Below, in pieces: positions 8,815-17,235 of a DNA stretch of 64,000 nt (positions are counted from its first letter, which is position 1; each line of letters starts with the position of its first letter). Source of the DNA: Quadrisphaera setariae (GTDB lineage Bacteria > Actinomycetota > Actinomycetes > Actinomycetales > Quadrisphaeraceae); the NCBI RefSeq assembly GCF_008041935.1, contig NZ_VKAC01000016.1, positions 31,804-95,803 on the forward strand. The letters are read 5' to 3'. A model generated the notes under the pieces. That model did no database searches. It was given only the letters and a program-made list of their open reading frames with translations, and was not told where the DNA came from. Position numbers and translations under genes: made by a program.

Positions 8815-9582
8815 ATGACGAGCTCGACCCCCTCCTTCGCCGGCGTGCGCGTCGCCGTCACCGGCGCGAGCCGCGGCATCGGCCTGGGCATCGCGCGGGG
8901 CTTCGCGCGGGACGGTGCCCGCGTGCTGCTCACCGCCCGCGGTGAGGACGACCTGGCCGCCGCAGCCGCGGCCCTGAGGGACGAGGGCGGTGACGTGCAG
9001 CACGCCGCCCTGGACGTCGCCACTGGTGCGGGGTGCGCGGCGCTGGCGCAGGCCGCCACCGAGCGGCTGGGCGGGCTGGACGTGCTGTGCGCCAACGCGG
9101 GGATCTTCCCCAAGGCGGAGCTGGCCACCATGACCGAGGCCGACCTCGACGAGGTGCTCGCCGTCAACGTCAAGGGCACGGTGCTGGCCGTCGCCGCCTG
9201 CGCACCGCTGCTGGCCGCCTCCGGCCGCGGCCGCGTGGTGATCACCTCCTCCATCACCGGGCCGGTCACCGGAGACGCCGGCTGGTCGCACTACGGCGCG
9301 TCCAAGGCCGCCCAGCTCGGCTTCATGAGGACCGCTGCCCTCGAGCTGGCCCCGCAGGGGGTCACCGTCAACGCCGTGCTGCCCGGCAACGTCCTCACCG
9401 AGGGCCTGCGCGACCTCGGCGCCGACTACCTCGACACCATGGCCGCCGCCGTGCCGCTGGGACGCCTCGGCACGGTGGACGACATCGCGGCCGCCGCGCT
9501 CTTCCTGGCCGGCGAGCAGGCCGGGTACATCACCGGGCAGAGCCTCGTGGTGGACGGCGGGCAGGTGCTGCCCGAGGGGTGA
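8815..9582 (+). CDS. SDR-family oxidoreductase
   Basis: A 255-aa classical short-chain dehydrogenase. It shows the cofactor motif TGASRGIG, the structural NAG (LCANAGIF), and the catalytic set: the Ser of VVITSSITG with Tyr and Lys of HYGASKAA. The C-terminal ITGQSLVVDGGQVLPEG is typical of FabG-like enzymes. The product of the related FabG step would be a 3-hydroxyacyl compound, but in this isolated context the substrate is unknown. It is convergent with the ligase gene, only 3 bp between stops. Confidence 0.85.
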   Translation: MTSSTPSFAGVRVAVTGASRGIGLGIARGFARDGARVLLTARGEDDLAAAAAALRDEGGDVQHAALDVATGAGCAALAQAATERLGGLDVLCANAGIFPKAELATMTEADLDEVLAVNVKGTVLAVAACAPLLAASGRGRVVITSSITGPVTGDAGWSHYGASKAAQLGFMRTAALELAPQGVTVNAVLPGNVLTEGLRDLGADYLDTMAAAVPLGRLGTVDDIAAAALFLAGEQAGYITGQSLVVDGGQVLPEG

Positions 9583-9585
9583 GGC

Positions 9586-11040
9586 TCAGGCGGGGGCGCC
9601 CCCGGGCAGGTCGCACGTGGTGCGCCGTGCAGGGCTCCCGGGGCCCTGGCCGGCCGCGTCGAGCGTCCCCAGCGCCACCGGCAGGCCGAGCAGGCGCTGG
9701 AGGCTGGCGCGGGCGGCGGCCGCGTCGCCGTCGCCGTCGCGGGTCCGCAGCACCACCGCACCGGCGGCGTCCTGGTGGAGGTGCCATCCGCGCAGCCCGT
9801 GCGCCTGCAGCAGCTGCGTGGTGGTCACCGACTCCACCCGCTCACCGGACCCGCTGAGCAGCGCCACGGCCGGGCGGCCCTGCAGCCCCGCCAGCGCCGG
9901 CCGTCCCCCCACGCGCACGAGGCGGGCCGTGTCACCGGTGCGGTAGCGCAGCAGCGGGAGGTGGGGGTTCTCGTCCACCGTCACCACCACCTCCCCGCGC
10001 ACCCCCGGGGCGACCTGCGCGCCGGAGGGGTCGAGCACCTCCACGTGCACGCGGCGCGGGACGACGACGTGCACGCCCGCACCGTCGGCGCAGACCGCCA
10101 CCGGTCCGGTCTCGCGCAGCCCGTACAGGTCGAGCACGGGCACCCCGAAGGCCTCGGTCGCCCGGCGCCGCAGCCCTGCGGGCAGCTGCGCCGCGCCGCT
10201 CACCAGCGCGAGGGGGTGCAGGTCGGCGCCGGCGTCGGCGAGGTCGCACAGCTGCGCCAGGGGCCACGGCGTGGTGCTCACCACCTGCGGGTCGAGCGCC
10301 TCCAGCAGAGCCCGGGCGTCCTGCGGCCGCCGCCAGGCCGACGGGTGCAGCGTCAGGCGCGCCATGGCGGCCTGCCCGAACGCGCTCATCACCGAGGCGT
10401 ACGTGAACGCCGTCGGCTGCGCGAGCAGGCTGACCAGCCCGGCGCGCTCGCTCGAGGGCTCCCACCGCACGCCGCAGCCCTCGAGCAGGTGCCGCAGCAG
10501 CACCACCTCCGCGGCCAGGGCGCGCGGGTGCAGCGGCACCACGAGCGCCGCGCCGGTGCTGCCGGAGCTCGTGCCCTCGAGCACCCGCGCCAGCGGCACG
10601 TCCACCGGCACGAACCCGGCCAGGTCGGCCACGAGGTCCGCCCGGGCGACGGGCGCCACGTCGGCGAGGCGGTCGGGCGCACGTCCGCCCGGCCCACCGG
10701 CGCGGCCCTCGCGCACCAGACGGCGGTAGCGCGGCGCCGTCGCGTGCACCCGCGCCACCAGCTCGCCCACCCACGCCGGCTCCGCGCCGCCGGGGGGAGC
10801 GTCGCGACCGGACCCCGCCGCGAGCGCGGCGGCGAGCGCGTCGAGCGCGTCGAGGTCGCCGGAGTCCAGCCGGTCACCGCACGCGTGCGTCCAGCGGGGC
10901 GCCGCCGGGTGCTCCCGCAGCGCCCGCAGGCGCTCCGCCCCCGCCGCGACGAGGAGCGGCCAGCGCTCCTCGTCGGGCAGCACGGCCGCGCCCATCGGCT
11001 CGTACTCGGCCAGGACCGGGTCGAGGCCGGCGTCAGACAT
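9586..11040 (-). CDS. Adenylate-forming ligase (PaaK/CapK-like)
   Basis: A 484-aa member of the ANL superfamily in the phenylacetate-CoA ligase/CapK branch. The P-loop-like motif is GTSSGSTGAALV, the A5-type motif DLYGLRETGPVAV, and the A8-type RYRTGDTARLVRVGG. Such enzymes activate a carboxylate with ATP and pass it to CoA or another acceptor. It is the last gene of the coupled MoxR/VWA operon: its ATG overlaps the stop of the preceding gene by 8 nt. The acceptor and acid are unknown. A member of this family tied to a MoxR-VWA pair is unusual and suggests that acylation is part of that system (inference). Confidence 0.8.
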   Translation of the reverse strand: MSDAGLDPVLAEYEPMGAAVLPDEERWPLLVAAGAERLRALREHPAAPRWTHACGDRLDSGDLDALDALAAALAAGSGRDAPPGGAEPAWVGELVARVHATAPRYRRLVREGRAGGPGGRAPDRLADVAPVARADLVADLAGFVPVDVPLARVLEGTSSGSTGAALVVPLHPRALAAEVVLLRHLLEGCGVRWEPSSERAGLVSLLAQPTAFTYASVMSAFGQAAMARLTLHPSAWRRPQDARALLEALDPQVVSTTPWPLAQLCDLADAGADLHPLALVSGAAQLPAGLRRRATEAFGVPVLDLYGLRETGPVAVCADGAGVHVVVPRRVHVEVLDPSGAQVAPGVRGEVVVTVDENPHLPLLRYRTGDTARLVRVGGRPALAGLQGRPAVALLSGSGERVESVTTTQLLQAHGLRGWHLHQDAAGAVVLRTRDGDGDAAAARASLQRLLGLPVALGTLDAAGQGPGSPARRTTCDLPGGAPA

Positions 11041-11596
11041 GCGTGTACTGGGCCGCGGCCTCCCGGGCCCTGCGCTCCGCCAGCGCCCGCGCCAGCTCCT
11101 GGGCGCGGCGCACCTCCTGCGCCACCTCGGCCATCGCCGAGGCCCGCAGCGCGCTGCTCACCGCGGTCCACCGGTCCTCGGCCACCGCGTCGTCCTCCCC
11201 TGCGGGACGCATCCCCGCCGCGCGCAGCGCGGCGCGCGCGGCCTCCTCGCGTCCCGCGGGGTCACCCACCCACTGCGCCGGCGGCAGCACCGGCGCCAGG
11301 GACCCCGCCAGGGCCTCGACGACGGCGAGCGCGGCCCGCGGGTCCGGCTGCGCCGCGCGCCAGGCGGGGGACAGCACCAGCCAGCTCGCCAGCACCGCCC
11401 CCGTGCGCCCCTCGGCGCTGCCCAGCGGCCCGGAGGCCAGCCTGCGGCGCAGCGCGCCGTCCAGCGGGGGACCCCCGAGCGCCGTCAGCGCGTCGTCGAC
11501 CACGGCCAGCGCCACCACCCCCGGGTCCAGGGCGTCCCGGGGCGCCGCCGCCAGCCGCGCCGTCAGCGCCGCCAGCGCCGGTCCCTCACGGCTCAC
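11033..11596 (-). CDS. Unknown protein of MoxR/VWA operon, 187 aa
   Basis: A 187-aa, Ala/Arg-rich, apparently all-helical soluble protein with no motif I recognise. It has no Cys-rich or membrane segment. The GTG start (11596) overlaps the stop of the VWA gene in a GTGA, and its own stop overlaps the ligase start, so it is translationally coupled on both sides. The C-terminal half (QEVRRAQELARALAERRA) looks like a charged amphipathic helix. Position between a metallopeptidase/VWA protein and a ligase suggests an adaptor or subunit (inference only). Confidence 0.7.
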   Translation of the reverse strand: MSREGPALAALTARLAAAPRDALDPGVVALAVVDDALTALGGPPLDGALRRRLASGPLGSAEGRTGAVLASWLVLSPAWRAAQPDPRAALAVVEALAGSLAPVLPPAQWVGDPAGREEAARAALRAAGMRPAGEDDAVAEDRWTAVSSALRASAMAEVAQEVRRAQELARALAERRAREAAAQYTHV

Positions 11597-13446
11597 CGCC
11601 GGCTCCTCGAGCCCTCGCGCGGTCCCCAGGTCGAGGTGGCCAGCTCCCGGCACAGCGCCACCAGCTCCTCCTGCGTGCTCACGGCCCGGACGGCGTAGCC
11701 GCCCGCCACCTCGCGGACCCGCTCCACCCACACCGGCGGGACGGCCAGCAGCAGCGTGCCACCACCACCGGCCACCTCCAGCGCGCGCGCCGCGACCCCT
11801 GCACCGGGACGGCCCTCCGCGGGGAACGCCGTGGAGACGCCGTCGTCGGAGACCACCGCCACGTGGCACTGCCGCCGGTGCTGCTCGGGTCGGTGGTGCC
11901 GCTGGTCGTCGAGGTGGGTGCGCTCCAGCAGGTCCAGCGGGAACGCCGTGCTGCCGCCGAAGTGCGCCACCACCGCGGCGAGCACCGCGCCGGCGTCGCG
12001 CACGAAGCCGTCCGTGCCCGCCACCTGCCCCGGGCCGCTCCACGTGGTCGCCTGCACCCGCCCTCCGGCCCGCAGGCACGACAGCGCCAGCACCGCCCCT
12101 GCCAGCGCCACCGGGGAGACCGCACGCGCGGGGTCGGGCATCGAGCCCGACGAGTCGAGGTAGAGGTCGAGGTCGAGGGGGAGTCGCGCCCGCTCGGGGC
12201 CGTCCGAGACCTCCCAGCCCCGCTGCACGGTGGTCAGGCCCGGCACGAGGCGGGGGGAGCGCCGCAGGGAGGCCACCACGTCGAGCGCGGAGACGTCGTC
12301 GCCGACGTCCCACGGCTCGTCCGCGGCCAGCAGCGGCTCCACCGCCCGGGGCGAGGGCGCGCTGGGGAAGGGCACCAGCAGCGGCGCCGCGCGCTCGCGG
12401 TACCAGCGGGCCGCCGCCTCCTGCGCCGAGCCGGTGACCCCCAGCAGCGACAGCACCGCCGCGGTGTCCGCCGGGCCGAGCGCCTGCCCCGCTGAGCCGG
12501 AGGCTCCTCCGCCGCGCGCCGCGCCGTCCTGGCGCTCGTCGTCGGCCTCGTCCCCCCGGGGCTGGGGCATCACGCGGGGGTCCAGGGCCGGGTGCAGCGC
12601 CGGCCCGCCGAGCGAGGGGTCGCTGGCCAGCCCGTGCACCGCGGCGCCGGACTCACCGCGCTGGGAGCAGACCGCGGCGCGACCGGTGCCCAGGGCGTCA
12701 CCGTCCCGGCCGGCGACGAGCTGGCGGACCAGCGCCGCGAAGCCGCCCGCGCCGGCCACCGGGTCGTCGGCGAAGACGCGCACCATGCGAGCGAGCAGCT
12801 GCGCCTCCAGCTCGGGCACCGCTCGCTCGGACGGCGCTCGCGGCGCCTGCTGGCGCTGCCACCACCGCTGCCGCGACGACGGCCGCGGTGCGACTCCCGG
12901 GCCCGCGGCGCCGGTGAGCGTGCCGGACGGCAGCGACCAGAGCAGCTCGTCGGCGCGCATCGCCAGGAGCATGAGCACGTCGTCAGCCGGCGGCGGGCCC
13001 AGCGCCCGCCACACGGCGTCGAGGCGCAGGCCGGCGCGCCGCTGCAGCCGGTCGTTGATGAGCAGGTCGCTCCAGAGGTTGGCGACCAGCGGCGCGGCGG
13101 CGTCGCGGTCCACCAGGCCCTGGCGGACCCGTGCCAGCACGCGCGCCGCGGTGGAGAGGTCGCCGGGGGCGAGCACGTGGTGGCCCACCTCGTGCGCCAG
13201 CACCGCCTCGGGGTGGTCGGCCAGGCCGCGGCGCACCACGTCGGCGAGGTCGACGTGCACCTCGACCTCGCTGCAGGAGAACCAGGCGAAGGAGCCCACC
13301 GGCGGCTCCGGCGGGGGCGGGCCGCCCGGCCCGTGCAGCACCGGCGCGTGCAGGCGGGCCGTGGTCCCCCACGCCCGCAGCGCACGCGGCCACGCCTCCG
13401 ACCACCGCGCGCGCAGCGCGTCCCAGCCCCCGTCCGGCTCCCTCAC
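11593..13446 (-). CDS. Metallopeptidase-like/VWA domain protein (DUF2201-like)
   Basis: A 617-aa two-domain protein. The N-terminal half carries a zinc-peptidase HExxH motif at about residues 85-89 (LAHEVGHHVL). The C-terminal third is a von Willebrand A domain with a MIDAS motif DLYLDSSGSM near residue 430. This order matches the DUF2201 type (putative metallopeptidase followed by VWA-like) that pairs with MoxR ATPases. A low-complexity Arg/Gln-rich linker (RQRWWQRQQ) and an acidic stretch lie between them. The GTG start overlaps the upstream stop as GTGA. By analogy with RavA-ViaA and NorQ-NorD, the ATPase probably remodels a target through this VWA protein. Confidence 0.82.
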   Translation of the reverse strand: MREPDGGWDALRARWSEAWPRALRAWGTTARLHAPVLHGPGGPPPPEPPVGSFAWFSCSEVEVHVDLADVVRRGLADHPEAVLAHEVGHHVLAPGDLSTAARVLARVRQGLVDRDAAAPLVANLWSDLLINDRLQRRAGLRLDAVWRALGPPPADDVLMLLAMRADELLWSLPSGTLTGAAGPGVAPRPSSRQRWWQRQQAPRAPSERAVPELEAQLLARMVRVFADDPVAGAGGFAALVRQLVAGRDGDALGTGRAAVCSQRGESGAAVHGLASDPSLGGPALHPALDPRVMPQPRGDEADDERQDGAARGGGASGSAGQALGPADTAAVLSLLGVTGSAQEAAARWYRERAAPLLVPFPSAPSPRAVEPLLAADEPWDVGDDVSALDVVASLRRSPRLVPGLTTVQRGWEVSDGPERARLPLDLDLYLDSSGSMPDPARAVSPVALAGAVLALSCLRAGGRVQATTWSGPGQVAGTDGFVRDAGAVLAAVVAHFGGSTAFPLDLLERTHLDDQRHHRPEQHRRQCHVAVVSDDGVSTAFPAEGRPGAGVAARALEVAGGGGTLLLAVPPVWVERVREVAGGYAVRAVSTQEELVALCRELATSTWGPREGSRSRR

Positions 13447-14525
13447 AGCAGGCCTCGTGCGTCCAGCAGCACGACGTCGAGCAGGTGGGAGTGGGCCCGG
13501 CTCAGCACCGCGGTGCGCCCGGCGCTCGCGCGGCCCGTCACCTCGTCGTCCCAGGGCGGTGCTTCCGGCGGCGCGGTCCCGGCGCCGGTCCCGCCCGAGC
13601 GGACCGGCAGGTCGGGGCCCGGTGACCAGCGGTGCACCGCGACGCCGTGCACGTCCGCCAGCACCCGCCAGCGCTCCTCGGCACCGGGGTGGTCCGGGTG
13701 GGCGGTGGCGACGTCCCAGGCGGCGCCGTCCCGGTCCAGCGGGCCCAGCACGCGGGGCGGTCGCGCCCAGGGGCCGCCGAAGCCGCGGAAGCCGCCGAGC
13801 CGCGCCACCACGGGGCGCCCCGGCCCGTCGCCGGCGCCCCGCCCCCTGCCGCCGTCCGGCCACCACCACGGGTCCGCCGCGTGCTCCTCCAGCACCAGCG
13901 CCAGGCGCTCGGCACCCAGCTCCGGGAGGGACAGCGCCGCGCACGCCGCGTCGGCCGGCACGCGCCTGGCGCTGGCCAGCGCCGCTCGGCGCAGGCGCAC
14001 CGCGCCGCTGCGCCAGGCGGCCACCACTCCCAGCTGCCGCAGCAGGTCAGGGGCGCTGTCCGCGGCGGCCGCGGCGCCGGCCGTCATGGCCGCCGCGACC
14101 AGCCGCTCGAGCCAGGCGGGGACGTCGCCCCAGCGCTGGAGGCGCCCGGTCGCGGAGAGCAGGTCGGACAGCACCCCCGGCGACCTCCCGCCGTCGGCGC
14201 CGCAGTGAGCCAGCAGGGCGGGGGCGGCGAGCAGCGCCCTCCGCTGGGCCGAGCTCCCGCCAGGCCCCGACCAGCGCCGCTGCGCGACGAGGTCGAGCGC
14301 GGCCGGCACCAGAGCGTCCGCCAGCCCGACGAGGGCGGGTGAGCCGTGCGCCGGCCCCGCGTCCGCGAGCGCGGCGCCGACCTCGCGCAGCGCCGCCGCC
14401 AGCGCCGTCCGGTCAGCGCCGCGCGCCCGCGCGGCCGCCGCGGCGGCGTTCCACGGCTCGCGCCGGGCCACCAGCAGCTCCCGCCACCACGCGGGGGGCG
14501 GCGCCGGGGCTGGGGCGGTGGTCAG
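13443..14525 (-). CDS. Unknown protein of MoxR/VWA operon, about 360 aa
   Basis: A long Ala/Leu/Arg-rich soluble protein with no family I recognise. The N-terminus has PPAWWRELLVARREPWN and the middle is predicted helical. Near the C-terminus are short Trp/Gly segments such as DPWWWPDGG and GGFRGFGGPW. The start is uncertain. The frame opens right at the MoxR stop, where a CTG (14525) would give a CTGA overlap; the first canonical codon is GTG at 14471, inside the conserved-looking WWRELL region. Its stop overlaps the VWA start as GTGA. Co-translation with MoxR and VWA suggests a subunit of the same machine. Confidence 0.65.
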   Translation of the reverse strand: MTTAPAPAPPPAWWRELLVARREPWNAAAAAARARGADRTALAAALREVGAALADAGPAHGSPALVGLADALVPAALDLVAQRRWSGPGGSSAQRRALLAAPALLAHCGADGGRSPGVLSDLLSATGRLQRWGDVPAWLERLVAAAMTAGAAAAADSAPDLLRQLGVVAAWRSGAVRLRRAALASARRVPADAACAALSLPELGAERLALVLEEHAADPWWWPDGGRGRGAGDGPGRPVVARLGGFRGFGGPWARPPRVLGPLDRDGAAWDVATAHPDHPGAEERWRVLADVHGVAVHRWSPGPDLPVRSGGTGAGTAPPEAPPWDDEVTGRASAGRTAVLSRAHSHLLDVVLLDARGLL

Positions 14526-16153
14526 CGGTCGCTCCAGCGCAGCCAGGCGAGGTAGTTCGTGTAGCGCTGGTGGGCGTGCTTGAGGGCGAGGGCGTCGTCG
14601 TAGAGGTGCCCGTGGAGCTTGCGGCCGTCCTGCCAGGCGGCCAGCAGCTGCTCGATGCGGGCCTGCCGCGTGAGCACCTCCGCCTCGGTGACGCCGTCGA
14701 GCCCGGCCTCGAGCTCGGCGAGGACGTCGCCGACCGGGTCGTCGTCGTCCAGCCCCGCCGCCTCGTACTGGGCGCACGCGGTGTCGAAGAGGTCCCGCAG
14801 CCACGACGTCCGGTCGGTCCGCAGCTCCTCGCGGCCGCCCTCGAAGGCGGGCGAGGACAGGTCGGGCGCCACCTTGTCGTGCAGCACGAACGGAAGCACG
14901 GCGCGCAGGTCGTCCACGCCCACCTGGTCGCGGCCCCGGAACAGCGCCATCGCCTTGGCGTAGAGCACGAGCGCCTGCAGGGAGCGCACCGACAGGCCGT
15001 TGAGGGTCTGCGCGCCGACGTCGCCGAGGCGGTCGCGGCCGGTGTCGGCCGCCGCCAGCAGGTGCGGGTCCACCCCGGCCAGGCGGGCGGTGTCCTTGGT
15101 GCGGTACTCGAACTGCCGGCCCGCCCGCTCCAGCAGCTCCAGCTGGCCGGCGAAGTGCTCCAGCCGCCGGCGCACGGGCTGCGGCAGCGGCACCGCGCGC
15201 ACGGCGGCGGCCAGCGCGGCGTGCTCGGCCTCGTCGAAGACGATCGAGGGCGGCACCGCCTCCTCGGGACGGATCCGCCGCTCTCCGCGCTCCACCAGCG
15301 CCCCGAGGAACCGGTGGTTGAACGGCAGCGCCGCCACCACCACGTCGATCCTGTCGCGCAGCGCCTCCACCACCTCGTAGGTGCCGCCGCCGAGGTCGTC
15401 GTTGGCGGTGAGGTACCAGGCGGCGTCACCGGTCTCGAAGACCTGGTCGTAGACCTCGACGTAGCCGTCGGCCAGCACCGTGAGCAGCGCGGACTGGGTG
15501 CGCGTGGGGATGCGGTTGTACTCGTCGACCACCTTGACGCGCATGCCGAGCCAGGAGCGCCAGGCCACCTCGACGTCGGCGAGGCGCTCGGCCTCCACCA
15601 GACCCCGCGGCAGCGGCGTGCCGAACAGGTCCGCCACGGACACCTGGGGGTGCCCGTGCTGGACCGCCCGGCGCACCTGCGCCGGGGTGTACCCGGCGAT
15701 GACGCCCATGAGCAGCGCGCTCGCCGTCTTGCCGCGGCCCGGGCCGCCCACCAGCAGGCAGCGCCCCCGCACCGCGAACGTCAGCAGCGGCAGCAGCACG
15801 AAGGAGCTGTACGACTGGTCGGTCGGCAGCACCAGCTCCGCGCGCGAGTCGCCGAGGCGGAACGTCGGGGGGCGGACCGCGTCGTCGGCGAGCAGCTCCA
15901 CGTCGCAGTGGGGGCTGATGATCGCGTGGTTGACCATCCAGAAGTACGCCTGCCGCAGCTTCTCGGCCAGCTGCGCGGGGGAGGGGGCTCCACCGCCGTC
16001 GACCCCCGGGAGCGCGCCCTCGGGGGCGTAGAGGTCGGCGACGTCGAGCGCGCCGTCGTCCCGCTCCGTGCGCGCCGGCGCCGGCGGGCGGGTCGGCGCG
16101 CTGGAGACGCGGCCCAGCTCGAGGTGGTGCGGAGGCGGCGGGCTGCTGCTCAC
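14522..16153 (-). CDS. MoxR-family AAA+ ATPase
   Basis: A 543-aa AAA+ protein of the MoxR type, longer than the usual 330 aa because of N- and C-terminal extensions. Walker A is GGPGRGKT at residues 136-143, Walker B is VVDEYNRI with Asp210/Glu211, and the sensor-1 region is AAWYLTANDDLGG. The segment before Walker A (SYSSFVLLPLLTFAVRGRCLLV) sits where MoxR proteins place their regulatory helix. The GTG start overlaps the nadR stop as GTGA. MoxR ATPases act as hexameric chaperones with VWA partners, and such a partner is two genes downstream. Confidence 0.88.
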   Translation of the reverse strand: MSSSPPPPHHLELGRVSSAPTRPPAPARTERDDGALDVADLYAPEGALPGVDGGGAPSPAQLAEKLRQAYFWMVNHAIISPHCDVELLADDAVRPPTFRLGDSRAELVLPTDQSYSSFVLLPLLTFAVRGRCLLVGGPGRGKTASALLMGVIAGYTPAQVRRAVQHGHPQVSVADLFGTPLPRGLVEAERLADVEVAWRSWLGMRVKVVDEYNRIPTRTQSALLTVLADGYVEVYDQVFETGDAAWYLTANDDLGGGTYEVVEALRDRIDVVVAALPFNHRFLGALVERGERRIRPEEAVPPSIVFDEAEHAALAAAVRAVPLPQPVRRRLEHFAGQLELLERAGRQFEYRTKDTARLAGVDPHLLAAADTGRDRLGDVGAQTLNGLSVRSLQALVLYAKAMALFRGRDQVGVDDLRAVLPFVLHDKVAPDLSSPAFEGGREELRTDRTSWLRDLFDTACAQYEAAGLDDDDPVGDVLAELEAGLDGVTEAEVLTRQARIEQLLAAWQDGRKLHGHLYDDALALKHAHQRYTNYLAWLRWSDR

Positions 16154-17235
16154 GGCGCCAGCATGCTCCCCGTCACTCCAGCACCGGCCTCGACACCGGC
16201 CTCGGGCAGCGGGTCGCTCATCGGCCGGCCCCGCAGCGGCAGCCGCTCGACGGCCTCGACGGCCGCGGCCAGGCGCTGCTCCGGGGTGCCGGAGACCTCC
16301 AGCCACGGCGCCGGCTGCGCCGCGAGCACCTCGCGGAACCTCTCGTGCATCGCCAGGCGCACGTGCTCGCCGTCGCGCCAGCCGTCCTGCACGAAGGGGA
16401 TCTCCGCACCGGTGAGCAGGTACAGGTCCGGCACCCGGGAGGCCGCCAGCGCCTCGACGGTGGGGGAGCGGTGGCCGACGTAGCGCTCGTGCCAGACCGC
16501 CGTGGCCAGCGCGTCGGTGTCGCAGACCACGAGCGGCCGCCGGGCGGTGCGGGCGGCGTCGTCCTCGAGGCGGCTCTGCTCGCGGGCGATGAGGTCGAAC
16601 TCGGCCGTGTGCCAGGGGGCCTCCAGCCCGCCCGGGCGCACCTCGCACCACTCCCGGCCGTGCTCGGGCACCCACGGGGCGCCGAAGTGCTCGGCCAGGT
16701 CTCGCGACAGCGTGGTCGTCCCGGTCGACTCGGCCCCCACGACGACGACGCGCAGCGCGTGCCAGGCCCGCACCGCCGCCGGGAGCGCCCACCAGTGCCC
16801 CGCCGGGTCCGCGCGCACGGCGCGGCCCGACACCGGCACGGCCGTGCGGCCGGGGTCGACCTGCACCCACTGCGCCCCGAGCCGCTGGGCCAGCTCGGCG
16901 CCGTACGCGTCGGAGGTGAGCACCGCGTCGACGCCGTCCACCCCGCGGGCGTCCAGCAGCGACCGCATGACGCCGACGTGCGCCTCCCACGCGGCGGGGT
17001 CGGCGTAGTCGACCCGGTGGTCGTCCAGGGCCGTGACGACGTCGGCGCCGGGCAGCTCCTCGCGCAGCCACGCCGCGCGCAGCTCGCCGGGCACCGACTC
17101 CGCGCTGGAGGCGAGCACCTGCACCTGCACCCGCTCGCAGCGGCGCAGCGCGGTGGCCACGAGGTGCAGGTGGCCGGCGTGCGGAGGGTAGAACTTGCCC
17201 ACCACCAGGCCCTGGGCGAAGCGCTGCTCGCTCAC
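16150..17235 (-). CDS. nadR: NadR-like NMN adenylyltransferase/ribosylnicotinamide kinase
   Basis: A 361-aa bifunctional NAD-salvage protein. The N-terminal nucleotidyltransferase domain has GKFYPPHAGHLHL, the HxGH signature of NMN adenylyltransferases. The C-terminal P-loop kinase domain (from about residue 180) begins VVVGAESTGTTTLSRDLA and should phosphorylate nicotinamide riboside. The position of the usual Walker A lysine holds Thr. The start is GTG 17235, overlapping the pnuC stop. The neighbour PnuC supplies the nicotinamide riboside, so the pair forms a riboside-to-NAD route. The gene has no helix-turn-helix and is unlikely to be a repressor. Confidence 0.88.
   Translation of the reverse strand: MSEQRFAQGLVVGKFYPPHAGHLHLVATALRRCERVQVQVLASSAESVPGELRAAWLREELPGADVVTALDDHRVDYADPAAWEAHVGVMRSLLDARGVDGVDAVLTSDAYGAELAQRLGAQWVQVDPGRTAVPVSGRAVRADPAGHWWALPAAVRAWHALRVVVVGAESTGTTTLSRDLAEHFGAPWVPEHGREWCEVRPGGLEAPWHTAEFDLIAREQSRLEDDAARTARRPLVVCDTDALATAVWHERYVGHRSPTVEALAASRVPDLYLLTGAEIPFVQDGWRDGEHVRLAMHERFREVLAAQPAPWLEVSGTPEQRLAAAVEAVERLPLRGRPMSDPLPEAGVEAGAGVTGSMLAP

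Noticed and set aside
12230..16483. Very long plus-strand open frame opposite the MoxR/VWA operon (1417 codons)
   Set aside because: It is the antisense of real genes; its translation is low-complexity Arg/Pro/Ser/Ala sequence with no domains, an effect of high third-position GC.
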